Shown here piece after piece: positions 17,685 through 27,013 of a stretch of DNA of 64,000 nt. The DNA is from Photobacterium sp. TY1-4. Lineage in GTDB: Bacteria; Pseudomonadota; Gammaproteobacteria; Enterobacterales; Vibrionaceae. The notes beneath the pieces were generated by a model. It did no database searches and was not told the DNA's origin. It was given only the letters and a program-made list of their open reading frames with translations. The number at the start of each line of letters is the position of its first letter. Position 1 is the stretch's first letter. Made by a program: the position numbers and the translations under genes. The DNA lies in contig NZ_CP099734.1 of NCBI RefSeq assembly GCF_025398175.1, positions 1,922,001-1,986,000 on the forward strand, written 5' to 3'.

Positions 17685-18552
17685 AAATCACCTCATGGAT
17701 CCCCTGCTCGAGCAACCACTGTTGCAGCTTGGGTGACTGCTCGATGGCGTGGCTGATGACTTCACACGGTTTATCCACGGCCACTGCCGCCTGAATCGCA
17801 TGCTGCAGCAGTTTCAGGATCGCCTCGTTCTGATCATCATGCAGATAATTCAGCGCCGGATGCGCCGGATCCAGCCCCAAAGCGAATTGCCCAAGCTGAT
17901 CGACATCGATCAGCATGCCGTCGAAATACGGCAGAAACTTCTCGGCCAGCAAGGCATTAGCTGGCAACTCACACATCAGATGGACCTTCAGCCCCTGAAC
18001 ACCACGACACAACCCCTGCTCGGCCAGCAAATCGATCATCGTGGCCGCTTCGCTGTAGGTCCGGACAAAAGGGAGCACCAGCTCAATGCGTTTGCCGCCT
18101 GCGGTTTGCCGGGCCAACTTCACCGCTTCACATTCCAAATCGAAGCTCGGGCGGTGAGTCGGATCGGCAAAACGGGACACACCCCGTAATCCAATCAGCG
18201 GATTAACCTCCGACGCTTCCAGCTCATGGCCGAGCAAACCACGCCGGCTGTGCGAATCCGCACCACTCAGACGGACCCGTAACGGACACTCGCCGTTGTG
18301 CGCCGCAGCCTGCACCAGAAATTGGACCAGCGTATGGACAAACCACTCCTCAGGGGTGGCATCACCGGCACGTGCCAGCACAGCCTGTTGGGTCGCTTCC
18401 GGCAAACGCATGGTTTCAGCAATGGCATACGGGTGAATGCCAATCAACCGACGAATTAAATCGTCCATGGAAACCAACCCAATCGGCAGGGTTGACTGCG
18501 TCAGTTGCGCCGGATCGTGTAACAGCTGTGTGAATTGTAAATTGCCTGTCAT
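17677..18552 (-). CDS. Stand-alone PEP-synthase C-terminal-like domain, catalytically degenerate
   Basis: A 291-residue protein that resembles only the C-terminal PEP-binding TIM barrel of phosphoenolpyruvate synthase. The phosphate-binding arginines survive (NPLIGLRG, Arg123; LPFVRT, Arg164) as does the metal ligand in LMCELPANALLAE (Glu195). In contrast, the GSND(M/L)TQ motif of PpsA reads DVDQLGQ (216-222), and the ICGQGPS loop with the catalytic cysteine reads VISHAIEQS (265-273), so PEP/pyruvate chemistry is not expected. There is no swivelling His domain and no ATP-grasp domain. ATG 18552 follows AGGCAGGAAGCAG. It is divergent from a DAHP synthase, which consumes PEP; a PEP-sensing or regulatory role is an inference. 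Confidence 0.8.
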   Translation of the reverse strand: MTGNLQFTQLLHDPAQLTQSTLPIGLVSMDDLIRRLIGIHPYAIAETMRLPEATQQAVLARAGDATPEEWFVHTLVQFLVQAAAHNGECPLRVRLSGADSHSRRGLLGHELEASEVNPLIGLRGVSRFADPTHRPSFDLECEAVKLARQTAGGKRIELVLPFVRTYSEAATMIDLLAEQGLCRGVQGLKVHLMCELPANALLAEKFLPYFDGMLIDVDQLGQFALGLDPAHPALNYLHDDQNEAILKLLQHAIQAAVAVDKPCEVISHAIEQSPKLQQWLLEQGIHEVISY

Positions 18553-18819
18553 CTCTGCTTCCTGCCTTCCGTTACGGTGCCATGTACCTTGTGTCATTTG
18601 CCATCCGGTAACCATGCTACTTCACCGTCTAAGCTTATACCAACAACGACGCAACACCGTTTTGACCGATGACATTGGCCTACACAATTTTGCAACTAAT
18701 TCAGACGGGTATTCAGCAGAAAAAGTTAAGCCATATCACAAGTTTGGTTTATTCCTGAGGTCATTTGGGCTATCTTAACGCGTCGTTATTTTTTGATATA
18801 CCGAGATAGGCAACGAATT

Positions 18820-19875
18820 ATGCCAATGAAAACAGATGAACTCCGCACGGTGAGCCTCGGCTTAATGCCGACACCAGCAGAAGTTGAAGCCGCTTCCCCG
18901 CTGACCGATGATATCGCAGCCCATGTCGCGAACGCCCGCCGCCAGGTTGAGGCGATTCTCTCCGCGCAGGACAGCAGGCTCCTGGTTATCGTTGGCCCTT
19001 GCTCGGTACACGACCCGGAAGCAGCCCTGGACTATGCCCGTCGGCTGAAAGCTGTTCAGGCGCAATACCAGGATCAGCTGTGTATTGTCATGCGCACCTA
19101 TTTCGAAAAACCACGCACCGTCGTGGGCTGGAAAGGCCTGGTCTCCGACCCACACCTGGACGGCAGCCTGGATCTGATCAGCGGCCTGCACAAGGCCCGC
19201 AAACTGCTGGTCGATATCAACCAGATGGGCGTGCCGACCGCGACTGAATTTCTTGATATGATCACCGGCCAGTATATCGCCGACCTGATCACCTGGGGGG
19301 CCATCGGGGCCCGCACCACCGAATCGCAAATCCACCGCGAAATGGCTTCAGCGCTCTCCTGCCCGGTCGGTTTCAAAAACGGCACCGACGGCAACATCAA
19401 AATTGCCGTCGATGCGATCCGCGCGACCCGCGAGTCTCACGTATTCTGCTCCCCGGCCAAAACCGGCGAGATGACCATTTACCGCACCGCCGGCAACCCG
19501 TATGGCCATGTGATTCTGCGCGGCGGTAAAATGCCGAACTATCATCCGGAAGACATTGCGTCAGCCTGTGAAACCCTGGCCGCCTTTGATCTGCCGACCC
19601 GCTTGGTGGTGGATTTCAGCCACGGGAACTGCCAGAAACAACACAAGCGCCAGCTGGATGTCGCCGCAGATATTTGCGAGCAAATCCGAAACGGCAGCCA
19701 GTTCATCGCCGGCATTATGGCGGAGAGTTTCATTACCGAAGGCAACCAGGCCGTTGATCCGGCGCACCTGGATCAGTTGACCTATGGCCAGTCAATCACC
19801 GATCCTTGCATTGGCTGGGAAGATACAGTGACCCTGCTGGATATGCTGGCCAATGCAGTAAAGTCGCAAAAATAA
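18820..19875 (+). CDS. aroH: 3-deoxy-7-phosphoheptulonate synthase (AroH-like, class I)
   Basis: Condenses phosphoenolpyruvate with erythrose 4-phosphate, the first step of the shikimate pathway. The 351-residue protein has the class I motifs VGPCSVHD, MRTYFEKPRT, GWKGLVSDP, LSCPVGFKNGTDG, and the metal-binding VVDFSHGNCQKQH and GIMAESF. The N-terminus (TDELRTVSLG...TPAEVE) and the segments GVPTATEFLDMITGQ and TAGNPYGHVILRGGK match the tryptophan-sensitive AroH rather than AroG or AroF of Escherichia coli; the true effector is not proven. Start is ATG 18820, with ATG 18826 possible; TTG 18793 is unsupported. No clear TrpR operator was recognised. Confidence 0.9.
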   Translation: MPMKTDELRTVSLGLMPTPAEVEAASPLTDDIAAHVANARRQVEAILSAQDSRLLVIVGPCSVHDPEAALDYARRLKAVQAQYQDQLCIVMRTYFEKPRTVVGWKGLVSDPHLDGSLDLISGLHKARKLLVDINQMGVPTATEFLDMITGQYIADLITWGAIGARTTESQIHREMASALSCPVGFKNGTDGNIKIAVDAIRATRESHVFCSPAKTGEMTIYRTAGNPYGHVILRGGKMPNYHPEDIASACETLAAFDLPTRLVVDFSHGNCQKQHKRQLDVAADICEQIRNGSQFIAGIMAESFITEGNQAVDPAHLDQLTYGQSITDPCIGWEDTVTLLDMLANAVKSQK

Positions 19876-20012
19876 GCTATATATAGAATCAGTTGGGGTG
19901 GTCGCGGAGCGTTTCGGTGGCTCCCTCCTCTTCACCCTTGATAGCTGCCGGATTCAATCCATGGGCTACTTTTTAGAAAGCAGAGAGCCAAAGATAAATC
20001 CGGCTGGGATTT

Positions 20013-20173
20013 ATACCAATCACAGTCAGTAAGTGATCATAAATAGCGCAGGAAAACGTTTGAGAACAAGGCAAAATTTTTCGATCAGTAGTTATTCTAC
20101 AATCAAAAATTCTAACGCAGTGATCGAGCGTTTTAACAAGCGAGGATGACCAGTGATTGACTACGATTGGTAT
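20013..20173. mobile_element. MITE with terminal inverted repeats (TACCAATC type)
   Basis: A 161-bp non-coding imperfect palindrome with terminal repeats ATACCAATCACAGTCA and, on the other strand, ATACCAATCGTAGTCA (14 of 16 matching). The centre folds as AATTTTT...GTAG-TTATT-CTAC...AAAAATT. It carries no transposase. It ends 41 bp before yajQ and so may lie in its leader. A decayed half-copy is at 7421-7462. The rest of the 339-bp spacer (19876-20214) shows nothing further. Confidence 0.75.
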
Positions 20174-20214
20174 TATCACCGAAAACAATTTCATCTTTAA
20201 ACCAGGACAGAGAC

Positions 20215-20697
20215 ATGCCCTCTTTTGATATTATTTCTGACGTCGATTTTGTAGAAGTTCGCAACGCCGTCGACAACGCTTCCCGTGAGCTGGAAACTCG
20301 TTTTGATTTTCGCGGCGTCGATGCCAGCTTCAAACTGGAAAAAGAAGTCGTCAAAGTTGTTTCAGAATCTGACTTTCAGATCGATCAGCTGATGACCATT
20401 TTGCGCGGCAACCTCGCCAAGCGTAATGTCGATGCCGATTCCATTGATCAGAAGCCAACAACCCGCTCAGGTAAACTCAACATGTGCGATGTTGCCTTCA
20501 AACAAGGGATCGAAACCGCCACCGCGAAAAAACTGGTGAAAATGATCAAAGATTCCAAGATCAAGGTTCAGGCTTCAATCCAGGGTGACAAAGTTCGCGT
20601 CACCGGCAAAAAACGTGATGACCTGCAAGCGGTCATGGCCTTGGTTCGCCAGGCAGAACTGGATCAGCCGTTCCAGTTTGATAACTTCCGCGACTAA
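20215..20697 (+). CDS. yajQ: YajQ-family nucleotide-binding protein
   Basis: A 160-residue cytosolic protein made of two ferredoxin-like folds. The family signatures are [11 protein letters not shown] at the start, [24 protein letters not shown] and [13 protein letters not shown]. Relatives bind cyclic di-GMP or nucleic acid and act as transcription co-factors in Xanthomonas and Pseudomonas; the Vibrionaceae function is not settled. ATG 20215 follows AGGACAGAG. It stands alone, downstream of the MITE at 20013-20173. Confidence 0.95.
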   Translation: MPSFDIISDVDFVEVRNAVDNASRELETRFDFRGVDASFKLEKEVVKVVSESDFQIDQLMTILRGNLAKRNVDADSIDQKPTTRSGKLNMCDVAFKQGIETATAKKLVKMIKDSKIKVQASIQGDKVRVTGKKRDDLQAVMALVRQAELDQPFQFDNFRD

Positions 20698-20960
20698 TCC
20701 TTAAAGCAGAAGCACAACCAGTCACAAAAGCAACACCCGTAACAACGGCAGACAGCCGGCGCACTATACCAATAATCGAATCATCGTCCGACTGTCTGCT
20801 GATCAGACCAATATGTACGACCGTTTTTACTGATATTTAAAACAATTACGACGTGATAAACTACGACCTTTATTACCAATAAGAATATGTAGAAGAGGCC
20901 TGTCATGTCCGACTCAGGCTTACGAGACTTGTTGATTTACCATAAGTTAGGGGGTAATTC

Positions 20961-22193
20961 GTGGTAGAGTCGATTTTTTCTGAGAAGCGCTACACCAAAG
21001 AAGCGCAAGCTGCCGCATCAGAAATAAGTCAACAGGTACAGCAACGCCATGCCAGATGGATGGTGAGCCAACAGTATTTGGTCAACCAAGATGATGTTGA
21101 TCACCTTTTAAGCCGGGAAACCGAGTTCTGCGAAACCATCATTCTGTATGAAGAAGAGCGGGTGACAAACAATCAACGTCTGTTACTCAGCTGTGAAACC
21201 GATAAAGTGCTTGAGCGACGCGCAGAGAGCGTGGTCCGACAAGAACGCTACAAACGTCTGGTCGAGCTGGTGCAACATGCCGCCAGTAAAGTCATGGAAA
21301 CCCGATTCCAGCAGACGGATATTACCCGCCTGCTCAGTGTCCATGAAGGGTTCGGTGATTTCGCATCTTTTGCCTATTCCCCGACCCTGAATTTCCAGAA
21401 GCTGGGCTCGTTGGCGATCCTGTACCACTCCCTCGGGGTGAATCTCCTGGATTTGGTCAACGAACCGAAGTTCTGTCGACAAATGGGCAAAGCACCACGG
21501 AAAATTTCAGATCCGAAAACAGCCATTGGGTTTCTGGGCATCGACAACTGCCGGATGTTATATCCGATCCTGATGGCCAAACCCCTGCTGAAATGGGCTG
21601 ACAAGAACACCAAGCTGATGGCGCCGAAGATGTGGCAACACAGCATCATGCTGGCAAATGCAACCCGCATGCGATTGAGCGATGTGAACTACCGGGAGCC
21701 GGACGAAGGTATCTTCCTCGGAATTGTCCGTAGCATTGGCCAGTTTACGATTTGTAACCATTTCACCAACTGTTTCGATATTGCCCTGGAGAGGGTCATG
21801 ATGGAGCTGCGGGAGCAAGAGCGCCGGGAAGATTACTTTGCCTGTGCTGAAATTACCCATTCAATGGAGTTCCTGCCCGAAGTGCTGGCGAAGTGGGAAA
21901 AGAAACTGACCCAGAAGATTATCGATTATATTGAGTGGACGCCACGCACCCTGCACCTCAAGAATGCGCTGGAAGAAGACATCAATGATGTGCCGATTTA
22001 CGAGCGGGGGCTGCACGGCGCTGCGCTGGGCCAGGGCCGGGTCTTTACGATTTATGACATGATGAGCAAAAGTAAAGCCTTCAGCCATGACCACGCGCCC
22101 TACTGGTTTGCCAATATGCAGATGGACGGTAGAATTCTCAAATCAATCAGCAGCCGTAACCCGGGCAAATTTACGCTGTCAATCATCGGCTAA
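20961..22193 (+). CDS. HDOD-domain protein
   Basis: A 410-residue protein with an HDOD (HD-related output) domain at roughly 115-320, seen in LGSLAILYHSLGVNLLDLVN, AIGFLGIDNCRMLYPILMAKPLL and MWQHSIMLANATRMRLSD. The HD-type metal ligands are mostly lost, which is normal for HDOD. The N-terminal 110 residues are helical and polar. HDOD proteins act as signalling scaffolds in motility and stress. It starts with GTG just after AGGGGG. No partner gene adjoins it. Confidence 0.8.
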   Translation: MVESIFSEKRYTKEAQAAASEISQQVQQRHARWMVSQQYLVNQDDVDHLLSRETEFCETIILYEEERVTNNQRLLLSCETDKVLERRAESVVRQERYKRLVELVQHAASKVMETRFQQTDITRLLSVHEGFGDFASFAYSPTLNFQKLGSLAILYHSLGVNLLDLVNEPKFCRQMGKAPRKISDPKTAIGFLGIDNCRMLYPILMAKPLLKWADKNTKLMAPKMWQHSIMLANATRMRLSDVNYREPDEGIFLGIVRSIGQFTICNHFTNCFDIALERVMMELREQERREDYFACAEITHSMEFLPEVLAKWEKKLTQKIIDYIEWTPRTLHLKNALEEDINDVPIYERGLHGAALGQGRVFTIYDMMSKSKAFSHDHAPYWFANMQMDGRILKSISSRNPGKFTLSIIG

Positions 22194-22215
22194 GCGCAAC
22201 ATCCAATCAACCTTT

Positions 22216-22247
22216 CCGCATCGCGAGTCGCCCGACCAGCGATGCGG
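22216..22247. terminator. Hairpin after the HDOD gene
   Basis: CCGCATCGC (22216-22224) and GCGATGCGG (22239-22247) form a 9-bp stem 22 bp after the stop. There is no T tract, so termination is only suggested. Confidence 0.4.
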
Positions 22248-22430
22248 ATCCCCGATATCCATTTCCGGCCGATATCACACTCAAGACAACACCATCCGCT
22301 CACACTGGAAGATAATGTTGAATTGACTCGCAAACTCACTATTTCATGCCGCCAGCGTTCTCAATCTCTTCCTATCGTTAATCCCTGAAGCAAAACCGCT
22401 TTAGTCAACTCCAATAACGATGGTGGAAGA

Positions 22431-24074
22431 ATGAAAAAAATAATACATCACAAACGCGGCAAGGCCCTTCGCAAACGCAGTATGGTTCTGCTGGGCGGGA
22501 TCATCTCCGGAACGTTATTCCTGTCAACGGGCGCGTCGGCGACCTATCCTAACTATAATCCGGATGCCGTCTATCAGAGCGGCGATCAGGTTCTCTACCA
22601 GGGCCACCTCTATGAAGCCCGTCAGCCGGTACAAAACATTATCCCGGCACCCGGCGCCGAAAGTGATAGCTGGCAGTGGCTGGGCGAGCGCAGCGAACAG
22701 CCGCAGGCAACACTGGCCACCAGCTATCCGGCCTATCAAGCGAGTCAGATTTATGTCAACGGCGATCGGGTGTCCTACAACGGTCAGGTTTATGAAGCCA
22801 AATGGTGGACCCAGGGCGAAGCACCGGATGCACCCAATAGCACCGGGGTCTGGCAACACATTACAGCCGATCCCGGTCCAGGACCTGATCCGGATCCCGG
22901 CACCCCAGACAACGGCATTATCGGCCAGAACCCCGATGGCAGCTATATCATGAGCAAAGCGTTTCTGGATGCCAAAGAAGCGACACTGACCAGCTCGCCG
23001 CAATTTGACGCGGTACGCGCCTCCATCAAAACCCGGAGCAACGCCCTTGTGGATACCATTGTCCCGGGCGCAGCCAGCAACCCGGACAACGTCAAGCGGG
23101 TGGAATCCCTCGTCAGTGAGCAGCAGTGGGATCACCGGTTTCCGGAACGAAACGCCGCCTACACCTATACCAACTTCCTGAAAGCAGTCGGCAAGTTTGA
23201 AGGATTCTGCGCCACCTATACCGACCACAGAGCGGCAGCATCAGATGCCATCTGTGCCAAGTCTTTGGCCGTGATGTTTGCGCACTTTACCCAGGAAACC
23301 GGGGCTCACAATCCGCACTCACCCAATGAAGAGTGGCGTCAGGGGCTGTACTTTGTCCGCGAAGCCGGCTGTTCGGACGATGTCGGCTCCTGTGGCTACA
23401 ACAGCGAATGTGCCGCCACCAACTGGCAAACCGAACAATGGCCCTGTGGCACCACACCGGACGGTCATTATGTGAAGTACTTTGGCCGCGGTGCCAAACA
23501 ACTCTCCTATCACTACAACTACGGACCGTTTTCGGACTTTATCTTCAATGACGTCCGTGTACTGCTGAACAACCCGGATCAAGTCGCCAGCACCTGGCTG
23601 AATCTGGCTTCCGCAGTGTTCTTCTTTGTCTATCCGCAGCCGCCGAAACCTTCAATGCTGCATGTGATCGACGGCACCTGGCAACCCACTGCGACCGATA
23701 TTACCGAGAAGCGCACGTCGGGCTTCGGCGTGACGACGATGATCATTAACGGCGGCATCGAATGTACCCTGGACACTGAAAAGCCACAGTCCGTCAACCG
23801 CATCAAATACTATCGCGGCCACGCGGCGGCACTGGGCGTTCCAATCCCGGCAGATGAACAGCTCGGCTGTGCCGGCATGAAACCGTTCAAGAAAACCAGC
23901 GACAACAGCTTTGGTTTGTACTGGGAAAATGACTGGGGCTACTACAAAGACAATCCGGGCGGTGCCAGCTTCGCCTGCCGAATCGAGTCGGGCTACCAGA
24001 CTGCCCACACCACGCTCAAACAAGGGGATTACGCCAAGTGTGTTCAGAAATACTACGGCGTGACAATTGAATAA
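22431..24074 (+). CDS. Secreted chitinase, GH19 with two chitin-binding modules
   Basis: An exported 547-residue enzyme that hydrolyses chitin. A signal peptide (basic start, hydrophobic 18-36, cleavage after ASA near 37) is followed by two CBM5/12-like modules at about 42-87 and 100-145 (YQSGDQVLYQGHLYEA and YVNGDRVSYNGQVYEA), then a Pro/Asp/Gly linker at 147-160 (PGPGPDPDPG) and a GH19 lysozyme-like domain. In the latter HFTQETGAH contains the likely general acid Glu289, and YFGRGAKQLSYHYNYG is the substrate cleft motif. Six or more cysteines suggest disulfides outside the cell. GH19 is typical of chitin-using marine Vibrionaceae. The start follows GGAAG. Confidence 0.92.
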   Translation: MKKIIHHKRGKALRKRSMVLLGGIISGTLFLSTGASATYPNYNPDAVYQSGDQVLYQGHLYEARQPVQNIIPAPGAESDSWQWLGERSEQPQATLATSYPAYQASQIYVNGDRVSYNGQVYEAKWWTQGEAPDAPNSTGVWQHITADPGPGPDPDPGTPDNGIIGQNPDGSYIMSKAFLDAKEATLTSSPQFDAVRASIKTRSNALVDTIVPGAASNPDNVKRVESLVSEQQWDHRFPERNAAYTYTNFLKAVGKFEGFCATYTDHRAAASDAICAKSLAVMFAHFTQETGAHNPHSPNEEWRQGLYFVREAGCSDDVGSCGYNSECAATNWQTEQWPCGTTPDGHYVKYFGRGAKQLSYHYNYGPFSDFIFNDVRVLLNNPDQVASTWLNLASAVFFFVYPQPPKPSMLHVIDGTWQPTATDITEKRTSGFGVTTMIINGGIECTLDTEKPQSVNRIKYYRGHAAALGVPIPADEQLGCAGMKPFKKTSDNSFGLYWENDWGYYKDNPGGASFACRIESGYQTAHTTLKQGDYAKCVQKYYGVTIE

Positions 24075-24098
24075 ACCAATTTAGTCACAGGGTCATTT

Positions 24099-24155
24099 CC
24101 TGTAGTGATGGCCGGCGAAACTCACCACGCTGTTTTCGTGGTTCAGCCGGCCACT
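24099..24155. terminator. Long hairpin after the chitinase gene
   Basis: TAGTGATGGCCGGC and GCCGGCCACTA pair with a 2-nt bulge around a loop that itself has CACCACG/CGTGGT. It lies 25 bp after the stop. No T run follows. Confidence 0.4.
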
Positions 24156-24308
24156 ATTGGAACTCAATTGCAGCACTAACCGAGTTCACTACTGATTCAT
24201 CTTCATCCCCGATGATGACCCTCGCTTTCACCGGCACAATATCCCCGGGAGTTGACACTGCCCCGCCCTCTTCTGTTAGGCTTTCATCAACGCACGACGC
24301 AGAATATC

Positions 24309-24366
24309 TTCGCGCAGACGCCTTTACGCAGACGCTTATACGCACAGCCCCTTACGCAGGAACCCT
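24309..24366. repeat. Degenerate ~15-bp repeat abutting a start codon
   Basis: Four diverged units of the type TTACGCAGACGC(T) run into the Shine-Dalgarno region of the DnaJ-related gene, whose ATG is at 24368. The last unit supplies the AGGA. Confidence 0.5.
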
Positions 24367-24367
24367 T

Positions 24368-24970
24368 ATGGATCTCAACGCTGAACCGGAATACGACAAC
24401 CCGCTGATCTGGCCGATCCTTACCCTGCTGAATGCTAAACCCTGCGGCTGGAAAATCCACACGCTGTCCGATGCCCTCAAAAAACAGGATCTCCTGAAGT
24501 CTTTGGATGACAATCCTGAGCAGGATCTGTTTAAACGCAATTTCCTGCTGATGAATGCCTTGTACCAGCTGCAAGCACTGCTACTGCCATCGCAATGGTT
24601 GCAGGTTCAGGCGATGGACATTCAACTGCTGGAGCATCCTGAACCCGGTCATGCGCTTGATCCGCATGATCCCCTGCGGCGTTACTATCTCGACTGGCAC
24701 AATTACCACACCGATGCCGCGGCAGTGAAGCGACTGCTGTCTTCCTTCTGGAGCCGCTACCAGCGCTATATCGGCCATACGACGCCACTCCCGGACACCA
24801 CAAGAACCCAGGATTTAGCCCGGCTCGACCTGCCGGAAGATGCCTCCCCCACTCAAATCCGCCGCCAGTGGCGTAAACTGGCCCTGCGCTGGCATCCCGA
24901 CCGGCCCAACGGCGATGCCGACACCTTCCGCCAGGTCTGCGAAGCCTGGCAGCGCCTGCAATCATCCTGA
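24368..24970 (+). CDS. DNA-J related protein
   Basis: A 200-residue protein with an N-terminal helical DNA-J-related domain (MDLNAEPEYDNPLIWPILTLL at the start) and a C-terminal J domain (residues 145-200) with the HPD tripeptide in LRWHPDRPNGD. The J domain at the C-terminus is the reverse of classical DnaJ. It would stimulate an Hsp70 ATPase; three non-canonical Hsp70 genes lie elsewhere in the window, but no partner is proven. ATG 24368 is chosen because the upstream frame is repeat-derived and lacks domain similarity. Confidence 0.85.
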   Translation: MDLNAEPEYDNPLIWPILTLLNAKPCGWKIHTLSDALKKQDLLKSLDDNPEQDLFKRNFLLMNALYQLQALLLPSQWLQVQAMDIQLLEHPEPGHALDPHDPLRRYYLDWHNYHTDAAAVKRLLSSFWSRYQRYIGHTTPLPDTTRTQDLARLDLPEDASPTQIRRQWRKLALRWHPDRPNGDADTFRQVCEAWQRLQSS

Positions 24971-25128
24971 ACCAGCATCGCTGGCTTGTTATACGCGATG
25001 AACCAACGTGATTTTCCCTGTACGAAACAGGACTTGTTCAGTTTTTTCTAACAACCTGTTCATCCCAGTGCGCTGTTCCGCCTGCATTTGCCCGCCTACA
25101 CTATCAGCAATGAAACATCGGAGGACTT

Positions 25129-25980
25129 ATGGCTATCAGACGTATCAAACAGATCATTGCTTCCCATCCTTCAGCAGATGGTGATGGCGTTAAAATTCAG
25201 CGGGTCCACGGCTTTAACGATGCCCGGCTCTCTCCTTTTCTGATGGTTGATGAACTGAAATCCGACCATCCGGACGATTATATCGGCGGCTTTCCACCGC
25301 ACCCGCACCGGGGGATCGAAACCCTGACCTACATGCTCAGCGGTCACTTCCAGCACCGGGATCATATGGGGAATACCGGGGAGTTACGGGACGGTGGTGC
25401 CCAGTGGATGTCTGCCGGGCGTGGGGTGATCCACAGCGAAATGCCGATCATGACCGAGGGCAAGCTGCACGGGTTCCAAATCTGGATCAACCTGCCGGCA
25501 GCGAAGAAAATGCAGCCGGCGCAGTATCACGATTTTCAATCCGACGTGATCACCGAAAAAGTGCTTGCCGACAACAGCCTGATCCGAGTGATCGCCGGGG
25601 ATCTGACGATTAAGGGTGATACCCTGATCGGCCCGTTGCAGCAAACCGGGGTTCCGACCACCATTGCCAACTGGCAGGCAGGAAAAGGGGCGCACTTTAC
25701 CAGTTGCCTGAATCCGGATTTCCAGGCATTGCTTTATGTCTACCAAGGAGCAATCGACATTGAGGGAAGCACGGCCAAGGCGGGTGAGCTGGTGATCCTC
25801 GACCATGGCGAAGGGCTGGCGATTGATGCGATCGGTGAGCAAACCGGGCTGCTGCTGCTTTCCGGCATGCCGATCCACGAACCGGTCGTGCATTACGGTC
25901 CGTTTGTGATGAACAGCATGGATGAAATCGAACAGGCGATCTCAGATTATCAGCAGGGGAAGCTGGTCGCACCGGAATAA
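25129..25980 (+). CDS. Pirin-family protein
   Basis: A 283-residue bicupin. The N-terminal cupin has the metal-binding pattern seen in FPPHPHRGIETLTYML and GELRDGGAQWMSAGRGVIHSE (His, His, His, Glu ligands). The C-terminal cupin is typical pirin (GELVILDHGEGLAIDA). Bacterial pirins include quercetinases and redox-sensing regulators; the substrate here is unknown. It starts after CGGAGGACTT and converges on lpxL. Confidence 0.92.
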   Translation: MAIRRIKQIIASHPSADGDGVKIQRVHGFNDARLSPFLMVDELKSDHPDDYIGGFPPHPHRGIETLTYMLSGHFQHRDHMGNTGELRDGGAQWMSAGRGVIHSEMPIMTEGKLHGFQIWINLPAAKKMQPAQYHDFQSDVITEKVLADNSLIRVIAGDLTIKGDTLIGPLQQTGVPTTIANWQAGKGAHFTSCLNPDFQALLYVYQGAIDIEGSTAKAGELVILDHGEGLAIDAIGEQTGLLLLSGMPIHEPVVHYGPFVMNSMDEIEQAISDYQQGKLVAPE

Positions 25981-26017
25981 ACTTCCCCCCGCTTCCATGT
26001 CTGACGGTTACAGAAAC

Positions 26018-26049
26018 AACAAGGGCAGAGATTACTCTCTGCCCTTGTT
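26018..26049. terminator. Bidirectional terminator between pirin and lpxL
   Basis: AACAAGGGCAGAG and CTCTGCCCTTGTT form a perfect 13-bp stem with loop ATTACT. Confidence 0.85.
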
Positions 26050-26086
26050 CACTTTGAGTCCAGCGGCACTTACCGTGTATCTCAAA

Positions 26087-27013
26087 TTAATACAATGACG
26101 GCTCGCCTTCCGGCCGGGTCTTAAACCGACGGTGCAACCACATGTATTGCTCCGGCGCTTCCATAATCGAGCGCTCAAGCGCTTTGTTTACGTACGCCGC
26201 AGCGGCATCCGGATCGTTATGCGGGAACGCATCCAGCGGCGGGAAAACCTTCAGCGTATACTGGCCGGAGTCGGTATTTCTTACCATCGCAAAAGGCACC
26301 ACAGCACAGTCAGAAGCATCGGCCAGCAAGCTGGTGCCGGTGGTCGTACAGGCCTTTTCCACCGCAAACAGCGGAGCAAATGTGGATCGGCGACGACCAT
26401 AGTCATGATCCGGCGCGTACCAGACCCGCTCGCCGTGTCGCAGCGCACGCAGCATGCCTTTGACATCTTTGCGATCGACCATGTAATTGTTCGAACGCAC
26501 CCGGCCCTTAAACTGAAAATAATCAAAGCAAGGATTATTGTTCGGGCGATAGACGCCCACGCCCGGTGCCTTCAAACCAAATGCCCGGGCACCCAGCTCC
26601 AGATTCAATGAATGTACGGCGATCATCAACGCCCCTTTGCCCTGTTTCTCCAATGCTTCCAGGTGCTCGAAGCCTTCATAGCGGACATGACGCTTCACCC
26701 GAATATCGGGCCAGAACCAGGCCATCCCGGTTTCAAACATCGCCAGGCCAGTATTGTCGACGTTCTTGCGCGCAATGGCGTCCCGCTCGGCCTGCGGCAT
26801 CTCCGGAAAACACAGCTCCAGATTTCGGGCAATGGTTTTCCCGCGTTTCTTGATCACTTTCATCGCCAAACGGCCCAGCCCTTGTCCGAGGCGAAACTGA
26901 ATGAAGTACGGCAACCAACTGATCAGGTACATCACACCAACCAGGAGCAGCGTTAACCAATAGCGAGGATGGAGAAACGCTGTTTTAAACGTTGGTGTTG
27001 GAAACTTACTCAT
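26087..27013 (-). CDS. lpxL: Kdo2-lipid IVA lauroyltransferase
   Basis: Adds a secondary acyl chain to Kdo2-lipid IVA in lipid A synthesis at the inner membrane. The 308 residues show an N-terminal membrane anchor (YWLTLLLVGVMYLISWLPYF), the acyltransferase motif HSLNLELGAR near 137 (His and Glu catalytic dyad), VGVYRPNNNP, RKDVKGMLRALRHGE, WYAPDHDYG, and the C-terminal PEQYMWLHRRFKTRPEG, all as in Escherichia coli LpxL. LpxM and LpxP are close relatives, but these segments fit LpxL best. It is transcribed alone. Confidence 0.92.
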   Translation of the reverse strand: MSKFPTPTFKTAFLHPRYWLTLLLVGVMYLISWLPYFIQFRLGQGLGRLAMKVIKKRGKTIARNLELCFPEMPQAERDAIARKNVDNTGLAMFETGMAWFWPDIRVKRHVRYEGFEHLEALEKQGKGALMIAVHSLNLELGARAFGLKAPGVGVYRPNNNPCFDYFQFKGRVRSNNYMVDRKDVKGMLRALRHGERVWYAPDHDYGRRRSTFAPLFAVEKACTTTGTSLLADASDCAVVPFAMVRNTDSGQYTLKVFPPLDAFPHNDPDAAAAYVNKALERSIMEAPEQYMWLHRRFKTRPEGEPSLY

